Shown in pieces: positions 23,327-35,422 of a DNA stretch of 64,000 nucleotides (position 1 is its first letter; every line of letters starts with the position of its first letter). Origin of the DNA: Anaeramoeba flamelloides (taxonomy: Eukaryota > Metamonada > Anaeramoebidae). The stretch is from the NCBI GenBank assembly GCA_027625915.1, contig JANTQA010000060.1, forward strand, positions 868,001 to 932,000, written 5' to 3'. Below the pieces are notes generated by a model, which was given only the letters and a program-made list of their open reading frames with translations, made no database searches and was not told where the DNA came from. The position numbers and the translations under genes are program-made.

Positions 23327-24812
23327 AGCACCCCGGATTTGCCTAAATTTCATCAAGTGTTTTAAATTAGATTTAAAATGATATTGATCTACTAATATAT
23401 TAATTTTCTTATTTGTCTTTAATCCAGATTTGAATTATAATAAAAAGTCAAAATAGTTCAAAGATAAAGTAGTTAAGTTATTGATTTTTTTTTTGAAATT
23501 GAAAAAAAAATAATAATTATTCATTTTTACATTTTTTTTAATGATTTTTATTTTTATTTTATTTTTTTAAATCAGAAATTTTATTACATTAATAGTAATT
23601 CAAAACTCAACACATTGATTTATTAATAATAACCACCAAAAAAATTTGCTAATTTTATGATAAAAAAAATAAATAAAAAAATAAATTACTTTGAAATTTA
23701 ATTTTTTTTTTTAGAAAAAATTTCAATAAATATCCCATTAAGAGAAAAATGAAATTTATTTCTTTAGGTCAAAATTAAATTTTTAATATGATTAATTTTC
23801 TAAAACTTTTATTTAAGCAATAGATAATAATTGAAAGTCAAAAAAAAAAAAAATTGTAAAATAATTTCAATTTATTAAATTGGAATAAAACAAATATAAA
23901 TTACTTTTTAATCAATAAAATATTTATACCTAAATTTAAAATAAAATAAAAAATAACTCTTAAATATTATTCCAATATAATAAAATAATCTCTGAAACCA
24001 AATTTTTTTTATTGTATTTTGTTATTGGTAAAAATTTGAATAATATATTTGCAATATTTGGATTTTTCCTTAATAAATTAATCCAGATCTTGTTAAATAA
24101 GTTTTGATATATGGTCTCTAATTCAACAATATTGTTTATTTTATGTCTAGATTTTAAAAAGTCAAAAATTAAAAAATTGTAAAAAAAAAAAAACAAATCA
24201 ATTATTAATCTGACTCGAACTATTGGACAAATCATTTAAAATTAAAAAAAAATCATGTTGAAAAAATTGTAAAATTTTGCAATGAAAAAAAAATTTGATT
24301 TTTTTTTCAAATTTAATTTATATTTTTTTTTTATTTTTAAATTATTTAGAATCTAATATAGATATTGATATTGAATAGTAATCAGTAGATAAAACAAATT
24401 TTCTATGTGATGTTATAATAACTTTTATAATGAATAAATTATTTAATCAAGCATTTTAGGCAATTTTGGGGTGCAAAGGGCCCCAAAAAAATTTCCAGTA
24501 AAGTATGATGTGTTTTAAATGTTAAAACTAAGAGGTTTTTGATGTCTAGACAAACTTTTCAAAAAAAAAAAAAAAAATTATTTTGACAAAATTTGGAAAA
24601 AATAATAAAATCACAATAACCAAAAAAAAATTCCCGATGTTGAAAATTTTTTTTCAAGTTATTTTTTTATTTTAAACAACTATACAATTTTTAATTATAA
24701 AATTTTCTTTCTAAGATAATTGTTTATTAATTCTAGACTTTATTATCCTTTGATAACATTTCAAATTAAAATTTTTGTTTGAAATGTTTTTAGGTTATTT
24801 GGCGTGCTAAGG
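23321..24812 (-). mobile_element. 1.5-kb TIR DNA element, copy 2 (inverted)
   Basis: The left end TCCCTTAGCACCCC follows a (TA)n tract (23292-23320). The right end GGCGTGCTAAGG is followed by another (TA)n tract to 24842. It is the reverse complement of 18965-20457 with few differences, so both inserted recently or one derives from the other. It starts 69 bp after the kinase stop codon. A minus-strand frame at 23960-24235 encodes 91 aa with no recognised domain. Confidence 0.85.
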
Positions 24813-24846
<34 letters not shown>

Positions 24847-27800
24847 TATGATTATTATAATATTATATTATTAGTTAAATCACAATTAAAACTTCAAAAA
24901 TGTTTTTTTTTAAAATTACTTTCATTTTGAACTGCCATTCTTAACTTGAATTTTTTTATTATTTTTTATAAGGATATACATTTTTTTAAAAATAGAGAAA
25001 AATTTTTAATTTAAGAGCTAAAGTAGAAATGTTTTTTTTTTTTTTGAGTGTCTCGCTTAAGGATGTAAATTATAATAAATTCGTAATCTACAACATAAAT
25101 GTCTGCCTATATATGTTGGTTTACGTGATTACATTATGGTATTGATATATTATTATAATTTTTTTATGGTAAAAATGATGGATTTTTTGGTTTTTATTTT
25201 TTGTGCATTATCAAAAACCTCACTATCAATCCTTAAAAATACACTAAAGAACATAATTCTTTCATTAGTATATCATTTCACTGGGTCATTGGTCAATATT
25301 TACTAATTACTCAATGAAAAGGAATGCTTTTGAAGGGAATAGATGTTTTGGTGATAACATGAATTAAAAGGATATTAACAATAAATTAGCAATAATATTT
25401 CAAAATTGAGGTTAAATCCGGCTTTATTCAGAATAATCATATAATTATGATAATTCACAAAACCTCAATAATTGACAATAAAGAAAATAAATTTTTGGAA
25501 TTCATTTTTAAAAAAATAACTCTTGACTTTTAGAAAGATCTTGGGACTTTTACAACACCTTTCCCCTTTAAAAGGGTTGTAAATTCTCTTCAAGTGTTTG
25601 AAAAGTCTACTAGAAAATAAAAAAATCTGAAGAAAAAAAAAATATTTTCTTTGAATTTTATTATTTTTGACAAAAGTAAAAGTTTTAAAATAATATTATG
25701 ATCAAGAGTATAATAATTCATTTCAGAAAAGACACTTAAATCTATAATATGTGTGTTTTTAAAATGGGATTATTACCTTCTGAGGATAAATAAAAACAAG
25801 GAAGAAAGAGGAATTTTCAGTTTCTGTTAGTTATCTATATTTAAAAAAACCTCAGTTCTAATTGAGTTTTGAGTATAATGTAAAGATAAGAGGAGAGGAA
25901 GAAGAAAAAGAAGGAAACAATTATACGAACCATCTTTATATGTTTGTTGAAGTGTGGGTTGGTTATTGAAAAAACATATGGAAAGTTGGTCATCCCATTT
26001 AAACTACGAATTGAAGAAAAAAATTATTACGCTGGTGTTATATCCTTAAAAGAAATTTTAAAGGGTGGGTTGTTGTAGAAGTGATTATATTAAAGACAAT
26101 TTATAACACCACTATTGATTGGGAAATAATGTTTGATGTGTAGTTATAACTATTGTTGATTTCGATGAACGATATGTTTATCAGCCAAATCAAATAAAAT
26201 AACAATAAAACTTAAGATATGTATATTGGTTTTTTTAGTGTCTTTTTTTGTTATTTTTTTTTTCAAGAATAACTTTTTTTCACACAATCTGTTTTCTGAT
26301 CAAGAAATTTAAAAAAAAAAAAAAATTGTTGAATTTCTCCTAAATTTCATCATTTATTTATCAGAATTATTTTCATCATTATATTTTGGCATTTATATCA
26401 TATTTTATCTAATTATTGGGATTTAAAAGAATATTGCGATTTGTCAGATTATTGTGACAATATTGGAATATCCTGATTTTTGAATATATCGCGATTTGAT
26501 AAAAATAAAAGTTATCTTGATTTTTGTAACTTTACCAAGACTTTAATGTAGGTTATCATCAAACCCTATATTATCCCCATTTTGGTGTAATAAAGTTTCT
26601 TATTTAGATTTGGATTTAAAAAGAAATAATAAAAAAAAAATATACGTACTTGACTTATTAATTTAATGAAATATTAACGTATCAAATTTATTCAACAAAT
26701 GTAAAATATATTCATAAAAATGATTTTAAATCATGTGGGGTATGTGCTCTCCCCATATCCTATCATTTGGACAGCATCGTATTAACAACAAAATTTCTGA
26801 AATTTTTATACTGGTTATATTTTTTTTTTTTTCAAAAAATAATAAAGATTCTCTTACACCCACAAAAATTTTTCAAAATTTTTAATTTTTTTAAATTTTT
26901 ATACCGACTAAAAAACTTTTATAATATTTATTATAACAGGAAAAAAATGGCACAAATCTGTTACAAGGGGAAAATATTCTAACTTGTTGGTAAGCCCTGG
27001 TAAATAATACCAAGTTCAGAAATAGTCTTTGAAAAAATTTCCTTAATGTGTAGTTTGTTATTAGTAGATTATTCCAATTCTATTAAACGATGTGTTGTAT
27101 TTCCAATTTACAACTGCGCCATATTACAATTTTATTTTTATCTAATATCTTGAAAGGTATTACTGGACAAAATCTAAACCTTATCTACTAATTAGAAATA
27201 AAAGTATTAAATTATTTTTTTTTTGTAAGAATTTTTTGAATATTTTATTGTGAATTTTTTTTTTTATTTTTCATTTTTATGATTATTTATTTTTTCAATT
27301 GTTTTAAAATAATCAAGATCAAGTAAAATTGTTTACATAAGACAATATATATAATGTGTGTGGTAATTGGGTGGTGTTGATAGTTGTTATAAATTACAAT
27401 TTTTTCCAAGTCTATTCGATACTACCGAAAGGATGCTTACAAATGCCGGGTTATTTTTACTTTTATATAATATTGTATTTTCTGAAAACTCGGAATGAAA
27501 ATATATTTACGGTTGTAAATTTTCAATAAAAGCTATTTTAAATAAATTATTGCTTTTTTAATGAGATTACAAGAACCAATACTTATTTTGAGTTTATTTA
27601 TTTATTTAGAGGGTGGTGTAATTAAAGAAAGTTATTAAATAAGAAAAATGAGAAGAAGAAAAATAATTAAAAAATTAATAAAAAAGAATATAATCATCCG
27701 TATCATCAAATTAAAAACTATGCATTGTCCTTAGACTTTCTTGAATACACAGGAGCTGTGTAAAATCAATCCAAAGATTATTGGGTAAAAGTTAAAATAC

Positions 27801-29073
27801 CACAATTTTAGATTAATAATTAGTATTCCACCATCGTTGTTTTTTTTTAATTTGAAAGAATCGAGTATTATTTAAGATTTTACTCAATTATTTTAAATTA
27901 AAAAAAAAACCTGAGACACAACCTCTCAGAGTAGTGAACTAGTTAGGCAAATTTATATATATATATATACATACATATCTATTTTAATTATTTTTTTTTT
28001 TCACTTTTTTATTATTTCTTTTTCTTGATTACCTTAAGTTAAATCTAATACTCGGGTTTTTTGTTTTAATATAAGAAATTATTTTTTGTTGTAATCCTAC
28101 CTACATTACTGTAATCCTGCCTACATTATAGTTAGAGTAAAAACCCCTAAATGCAATTTTAGAGTTTCTGGGAAGTGCTGTAGAGTGCCGTAGAGTGCCT
28201 AGCTTTTCTTGAAATTTTCTGTTTTATTTGTTAACTCTATTGATTTTCGTTAGGTTTTTTTTTTTACTTTTTGAAATAAACAGAAAATTTTTTAAAATTT
28301 TCTGTTTATTTCTAAAAGTAAAAAAAACACAGAACACTTCACAAATAAACAGAAAATTCAAGACAAGCTAAAGGTGATTTTTTTAATTTGAGAAATATAC
28401 CGAAAATTTATTTAATTTTCGGTTTATTTCTCAAATTAAAAAAAAAACCTGAGGAATTCTAAACTCCTCCCTTAAATTACAATAAAAAAAAAAAGAAAGA
28501 AATTATTTTTGAAAAAGTCTACTTTCCTTCAAACTATGACCTCTACACAAAATAAAAGGGGGGTTTTCTCCCCACATTATTTAAATAGAAAACTTCCTAA
28601 AAGTTTTAAAAAAGTAATTATTTTTTTAAAATTAACTATTGAAAAAAATTATTACTTTTAAAGATTACTTTTTATCAAAAATTAAATTTAAATTTTTAAA
28701 AAAAAAATTAATACAAGTTAATTTTGAATTTTAAAATCGAAAAAAAATATTCTCAATAATAAATTAAAAAGAATTATTTAAAAAAAAAAAAAAAAACATT
28801 TTGAAGAATTAAAATTTTTTTAAATGGGTATTAATATTTATTGATTTATAATTAATTTGAAATTGGATATCTTATTGGTTTATTATTAAGATAATTATTT
28901 TAATCAAAAAGTCTAAATAAAAAAATAAATGAAAGTTAAAATAAAAAACACAAGAAACGAAAAAAAATTTATAAATTTCTCTGGTTGTTTTTGAAAATTA
29001 AATTCGAGGGTATTTGAAATATTTTTGTAAAAATCAAAAGAATAGTATTTAGAGAAACATTTTCATTTTTTTT
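24813..29073. other. Intergenic spacer between the kinase and Hsp110 genes
   Basis: No supported gene. It holds (TA)n at 24815-24842, a dispersed repeat terminus near 28145-28205 and two strong palindromes at 28262-28328 and 28374-28448. The remaining sequence is A/T-rich without clear features. Confidence 0.6.
28145..28450. repeat. Dispersed repeat with two near-perfect palindromes
   Basis: The left part carries GCTGTAGAGTGCC, a motif also present near 38044-38055 and in reverse near 63448-63460. It is followed by a hairpin with arms TTTTTGAAATAAACAGAAAA and its complement (28262-28328), then by a second hairpin with arms AATTTGAGAAATA-ACCGAAAAT-type sequence (28374-28448). Both could form stable cruciforms or RNA hairpins. 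Confidence 0.65.
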
Positions 29074-31782
29074 TTACCACCAATCGAATGTCCCTGCATT
29101 TCTTCTTCTGGGGTGGTAGCCGTTTGAAAGACCAAACATATCATTATCAAAAAAAGAACGTTTTGGTTTGCGCTTTTGATATCGTGGTTTATAAGGATTT
29201 GAATAGAAATTTGAAAATGGGTCAGAATAAGATTGTCTTTGTCTTTGTTTTTGTTCTTGTGCATTTTCGATTATTTGTTGAATTTTTTTTTTAAAAGATC
29301 TTTTTTGTTGCTCTATATGCTGGATTGTAATTTCTTCATTTCCGTTGCCTTTGTTTTTATTTTGGATTTCTTTGGCTTTTTCGATCCATTGCTGATTTTT
29401 TTTAATTAACTTTAATAATTTTTGCAATTCAAATTCAGAAAATGAATTTGATTGTTTCTCTATAACGGCTTGATATTTTTCGATCACTTGTTGGAAATTG
29501 TCAAACGATTTCTGTAATTTTAATTTTTCATCTTTCAATTTTCTAATCTTTTTTTCATTTGTTTTTAAATCTTTTAAAATTGATTTATATTTTTCTTTTG
29601 GTGCGTTTACTCCTTCGTCATAAATCCAGTCTTCGATTTTTTCAAGCGATTGTATTTCTTCATTATACTTGGTCTCTGTTAAAATTGCTTTAAATTCTTC
29701 GAATAAAATATTTCTAAATTTGTAAATATATTCTTCAAGATCATTTCTCATATTTAATCTTTCAATAATTTCAAAATCAATTTTTTGCATTTTTTGTTCC
29801 ATGGTTTTCCATTCATTGATTTTAGATTCAGGTATCTTAAATTCATTATTAAGATGAGTAGGCAATCTTGCGGTTTTTGTTTTTATAAATTTTTCTTTTT
29901 CTTGTTCGATCTCCTGCTCTTTTTCCTGTTCTTTTTCCTGTTCTTTTTCTGTTTCTATTTCTGTTTCTATTTCTTTTTCTTTTTCTGTTTCTGTTTCTTT
30001 TTCTTTTTCGATTTCCATTTTATTTCCATTTCCGTTTTCGTTTTGATGGTTATTTTGTATTTCTTCAATTTCTTCGTAGATCATTTTGATTGAATTGAAT
30101 TTTAATTTATTAAATCGATTCAATTCTAAATTAATTTCAAACTTCCTATTCAATTTATTATCGTTTTCCTGTGGTACTATGCCACTCACTTGATAATCAC
30201 CAAGAATTTTTCCTGAAATTGGGATGTCTTTCAGCTCTGGAGTTTGCTCGTTTTCTTGGGGGTAATGGATTTGCAAATTTGTTGATTCCTTGATTTGAAT
30301 GTTTTTATTAAACAAGGAAGGAAAGGACTCAAATGGCTGGATTAAACGTTGTGGCTTGGAAGCCGAGTTCTCGTTTGTATTCTCATTTTCGTTTCCATTT
30401 TTTGAAAGTAAAGTATAGTTGATTGGATAAAGAGAAGAATCGTAGCTAGTGTATTTTTTTGTTAAATATCTGGGGCTTTCAATTGCTGCTGCGATTGCAT
30501 TACCGCGGGCAATAGATTCTGAAGAATTCATTGTCATTGACAACTTTCGGCCAAACCATTTCGAGAGTATTGATTTAAATAACGGAATTCGAGACGAACC
30601 GCCCACGATTTCAAGTGAATGCAATTCATCTTTTTGAAATTGCGATCTTTTTAAGACACGATCTAAAACATTAGTGGAGTTGCCCAGGAGTTGGGAAATT
30701 CTTTGTTCATACTCTTTCCTGGAAATTTTGATTTGAAGATCCAAATCATTATGGAATGCGTCCACTGATAGCATCACGTGCTCTGGTGAGGACGAGAGCA
30801 ATTCTTTAGCCTTTTGAATACTGTTCATTAATTTGACTTTGGACCTTTGTGAGATTTGTGCATCGTTGGCAAGATCTAAGTTATACTTGGCTTTGATTAA
30901 TTCGCTGACATAGGAGTACAAAACCCAATTTATTGCCCTTCCTGAAATTGATGTGTCATGAGCGATCGAGTTAATTTGAAACGAACTCTTGGTAAAAGAG
31001 ACGATCGACACAGTCAATTGAGAATGGCTGAAATCAACTAAAAGAACCTTTCTTGCGTCTTGTGTTTTCCCGTCAGGAAGCTCTGATCTCTGGAAGCCAT
31101 AGGCTAAACTTAAAGCCTTTGGTTCAGAAATCATCGACAAGACAGAAAAGCCTGCAATTTCGGCGCTTGTTTTTAAATGCTCAATTCTTGATTGGCTATA
31201 GGATGTTGGGTAACTTAATACCACTGGTTTAATTTCATTGTCGTTGCCGATTAGCCCTTTCACATAGGTGAAATACATTGCTACTAACTGTGTGGATGTC
31301 AAAATTATTGTTTTCGTTTCGTTTGAATTTGGTTGTTCGATTTCAAATTTGTAACTAACTTCGTCGTTGTTCAAGTCTTCTTTGACAAATCCGTCATTGA
31401 AAAAATTTAGTTGAATTGCCTTCAATTGTTCGTCTTGGTTATAGAATCCCAAGAGTGATTTCAAATCAGTCAAGGTGTTCTTATAATTTCGGTTTTGCTG
31501 TGAACGTGCTTGAAATCCCATAAGCCTTTGTTCTCCTTGAAACGCAACATAGGAACTATTTTTATTTTGAAAAAGAATAGTGATTCGAAAGAGAAAGAGT
31601 TAAAATTTAGAAAAATGACTGTTTTTTTTTTTTTTACAAGCCAAAGATTAAAATAAGATTATTATTTAAACTTACTCTGATTCACGTTTACTTTGTTCAT
31701 TGGAAACAACAGTTAGTCCATTGATCCCATATTTGGATAATACAGTTTTTTTATTACCAAAATCTAAGCCATAAATGTTCAT
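29074..31782 (-). CDS. HSP110: Hsp110/Sse1-type Hsp70-superfamily chaperone
   Basis: Predicted 862-aa protein from two exons, 31782-31676 and 31555-29074, with a 120-nt intron (GTAAG...ATAG, phase 2). The N-terminus reads MNIYGLDFGNKKTVLS, resembling the Sse1 form (GLDLGNNNSVLA) rather than canonical Hsp70. There is no signal peptide, so it should be cytosolic. The nucleotide-binding domain is about residues 1-400: LLVDFSHSQLTVSIVSF is the second phosphate segment in its Hsp110 form, and EIVGGSSRIP plus SESIARGNA form the adenosine region. A charged Glu/Lys/Thr loop interrupts the beta domain, then a helical bundle follows. Hsp110 proteins are nucleotide-exchange factors and holdases for Hsp70. 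The last ~50 residues are Arg/Lys/Tyr-rich and end DWW, which I do not recognise from the family. Confidence 0.9.
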
Positions 31783-34058
31783 TTTTTGTTGGTTGTTATA
31801 AATTCTATTAAAAATTATTCCTTAAAAAAATTATTTTAAAAAAAAAATGAAAATTGTTTCTTGAAAAATGCTTTTAAAGAATTTTTGGTACTCATTTTAA
31901 TTCGTTTGGTTCTTCATTTCATTCGAGGGGTTGATTATCTTTGTTAATTGCAAATATCTATAAATTTTTGAAAATGATCACAGTTTTTTTAAAAATTGCG
32001 ATGATTATTATTTTGTGAATCATCAGATTATCTTTGGATTTTTATCAAATTGATACAAACTGGTCAGTTATAAGTTTCGTTTGTTTGTTTGTTCGTTTTC
32101 ATTGTATAAATCTCGCATTTTTGATAAACACAAATTATTTTTCTTTGAAAATCATTTTTCTATTCAGAATTTTTTTACTTAATTTGTTTTAAAATTGATG
32201 AGAAAAAAGGATTTGGATTTCTCCTTCTCCAGTGTGTTTATGTTTTCGGATTTCTTTGTCGATTTTTTTCTGTTTTTCAAGAAAGGTTAAATTGATATGA
32301 AATATTTTTTTCAAGCTTTATTTCCTTTATTTTACTCTGTTTGAATTAAATAGAACGTTTAGAATTTGGAATCACAGCTGTTGATTGGAAATCTCATCAT
32401 TTGAAAAAATGATCAAATAAAAATTATTTTTTGATCAAGCAGAAATTGTTTTTTGGATAACTGGTTGATCTGGTTCGAAACAAGGTTAGTGGTGTTATTG
32501 GGTTTCTGGGTTCTTTTGAATTGGGTTACAAAAGAAATGAGAAATTGAAAGAATTAGTTTTTGATCTTGTTGAACAGAATTGATTCAATTAAAATTTAAG
32601 AAGATATCATTTATCCTCTTTTTTCTTTTCAGAATTCAAATTTAACTTTAGAAAAGTCATTGAAAAGATTTGAATTAGAATGATAGGAAAAATTTTTAAA
32701 AGTTTTTTTTGTAACTTTTTTTGTTTGGAGAAAACAAGGAACTGTAAAGAAAATTTTGTCCAAGTAATTATATCAAAATTTCATAAAATGCTCGGTACTG
32801 TGTTTGGAGACTTCCTATGAAGGTTCTTATTTCACACACTTTTGAATTAATAATAATAACATTGATTAAACTTTTCTGTAAAAAAATATTAATTGAATTG
32901 CTGAGGAATAGTAAATATCTGTTTTGAATTGAAGAAGAAAGGACTGTTTAGAAAGGATCTCAAACAAGGAACTTTGTTTTTCAAATCAAGTATTTTCCTT
33001 TGCGAAGAATTGGCTAAAATTTTTTTGTTTAATTAACCTCAAAATAATCAAGAATCAACTAGTGTCGAAAAAAAATCAAAACTATTATGATTGGAGATAA
33101 TCAAATATAAGTAGCCATTTATTTGAAGAAATGTAATTGGTTTTCTCAACAAATTGGAATTCATAAAAGAAGAAAGGTTTTATTAATAGATTAAATAACT
33201 TTGTATTCCAATATTGATTCTGATACTTTAAAAAAATGAATATCGGATTCCTAACTTCTTTACTCAAATTTTTTATCACAACTCTAACTACTGAACAACT
33301 TTTTGAAAGATTCTCAAATTGTATTTTTAAACCTCCCAAATTTTTTGAGGATCAAACCAAAAAACAATTTAACTCGATACTATTCCAAAAGCACAACAAG
33401 TAAATATTCAATTTTTCATTACAAGAATAACACAATCCATACAAATACTTTCAAGACTTTTTGGAACTTTCAGAAAGACAGTCTGTAAGATTTATTCTCT
33501 GTCATTCTTTTGTATTATTTTCAAATTTAAAATACTTGATACCAACATTTTATAACCACAAAAGTTGGCAAACAAAAATTCATTAACAAAAGATAACATT
33601 TTGTTTTTAATTGAAATTTGGGAAAGTTATCCTAAAGAAAATCTTTGTTAAATTTCATTAATCTGAAACTCTTTTTATGAAAACCGAAAACTAGAAAGTT
33701 GTTTAAATTGAATTGTTCTTACAAGTTTAACTTGAAATTAAAGTCTTTTAAATTGAAAGTCATTGGATTTTTACTGTTGTAATAGCTTTCAAAATTTGGA
33801 ACAATTTCAAAAAAACAAAAGTGTTGGTAAGGAAAAAAAGTGACTACAATTTGTGTGATGTTCTTGATGTGTTTTTTTAATCAGATTATCATTTTTTTTA
33901 ATTTATTAAATCTTAAAGTATGTTTTTTTATTTCAAAATTTTCTTTTTCTTTTTCTTTTTTAAAAAAATGTTTACTTTGTATTTTTTTTTTTTAAATTTA
34001 TTAATTTTTTTCTTTTCTTTCTAATCACTTATTTTCTCTTCTAAAGGTTATATTCAAA
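31783..34058. other. Divergent intergenic region between Hsp110 and RPL5
   Basis: 2.3 kb separates the two start codons on opposite strands, so both promoters should lie here. No long repeat, TIR or convincing exon is seen. The open frames at 33085-33339 and 33303-33488 overlap on opposite strands and look like chance. A T/C-rich stretch (33930-34045) precedes RPL5. Confidence 0.55.
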
Positions 34059-35422
34059 ATGGGTAAAAAAAGAAAGAAGAAGGGCGCATTCCCAAAACTC
34101 CAAAAAAAAAAAAGTTATTTCATGAGATACCAAACAAAATTCCGTAGAAGACGTGAATGCAAAACTGACTACTACGCCAGAAGAAGACTTGTGACTCAAG
34201 ACACATCAAAATATGGTGCACTTAAATATAGGTAATTATTTTTCTTTTTTTTTTTTTGCTTTTTTTTGCTCTTTGTTTATTTTTTATTTTTTTTTTATTT
34301 TTCTTTTTTGTTTTTATTTTTGCTTTTTTCAAAAAAAAAGAAATTTTTTATCTCAATCAAATTAAATCACCAACTTAACTAATTAATTTTATTTACAAAT
34401 ATTCCTCAAAATAAAATATATTTAATTGAATAGATTTGTTGTACGTATTACAAACCACGACATTGTTACTCAAGTCATTTACTCAAAAATTGAAGGAGAT
34501 CATGTTTTAGCTGCTGCTTACTCTCACGAATTACCAAAATATGGTGTCAAAGTTGGTTTCACAAATTATCCAGCTGCTTATTGTACAGGACTTTTATGTG
34601 CAAGAAGGGTTTTAAAAAAACTTGGAATGGATAAAATGTATGAAGGTACCTCAGAAGTCGATGGAAAGCATTTCCTTGTCGAGGAAAACGAAGACAGAAG
34701 ACCATTCAAATGTCTTCTTGATATCGGCCTTGCTAGATCCACAACTGGTGCTAAAATTTTTGCTGCATTAAAGGTTTGTTTTTCTTTTTTTTTCCACAAC
34801 TCTTGAAACTTCCTTCTTTACTTAAACCGTCTCAACCAATTTCCTTTTATCACTTCTAATTTAAAATAATAATTTACACCAACATTTTAAAAAACAAAAT
34901 TAATAAACTAATAATATGAAAATAGGGAGCTTGTGATGGAGGATTATATATTCCACACAACACAAAAAGATTCCAAGGGACAAAAAATGGAAAATACAAT
35001 CCAAAAGTCCATAGACAATACATCTTAGGGGAAAAAATTGCTGGTTATATGAAATTCTTGCAAAAAAAAGATAATACTAAATACCAAAAACAATTTAGTA
35101 AATATATTGAAAACAATATTGAACCAGATCAAGTCAAAGACATGTATCTTAAGGCACACAAATTAATAAGGGAAAATCCAGTTTTTGAAAAAAAAACAAA
35201 AAAAGTATACGAAAAACAACCAGATTTCAGGGTAAAAAGACTCACTCTTGAAGAAAGAAAAGAAAGAGTCAGACAAAAATTATTGCAGCTTTCCAAAGAA
35301 TGGAAAAACTTGAAGAAGAAAGAAAAAATAAAGAAGAAGAAGAAGAAGAAGAAGAAGACGAAGAATCTTATGAAGAAGGTAGCAGTGAATATACCGATTC
35401 TGAAGAAGACTCGGAAAATTAA
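34059..35422 (+). CDS. RPL5: Ribosomal protein L5 (uL18), with apparent frameshift near the 3' end
   Basis: Exons are 34059-34231, 34434-34773 and 34926-35422. The protein matches eukaryotic L5 along its length: [78 protein letters not shown] and [23 protein letters not shown]5 binds 5S rRNA in the large subunit central protuberance. In the third exon, frame is lost at or after the five-A run at 35275-35279. The original frame then runs into lysine and hydrophobic 3'UTR-like codons. The -1 frame gives [14 protein letters not shown], an acidic stretch and SEEDSEN followed by TAA at 35420-35422. One additional A would give 336 aa. A homopolymer sequencing error is the simplest reading; a real mutation or programmed shift is possible. 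Confidence 0.93.

Noticed and set aside
29785-30093. Plus-strand Phe/Cys-rich open frame
   Set aside because: It is the antisense of the Glu/Lys repeat loop of the Hsp110 gene.
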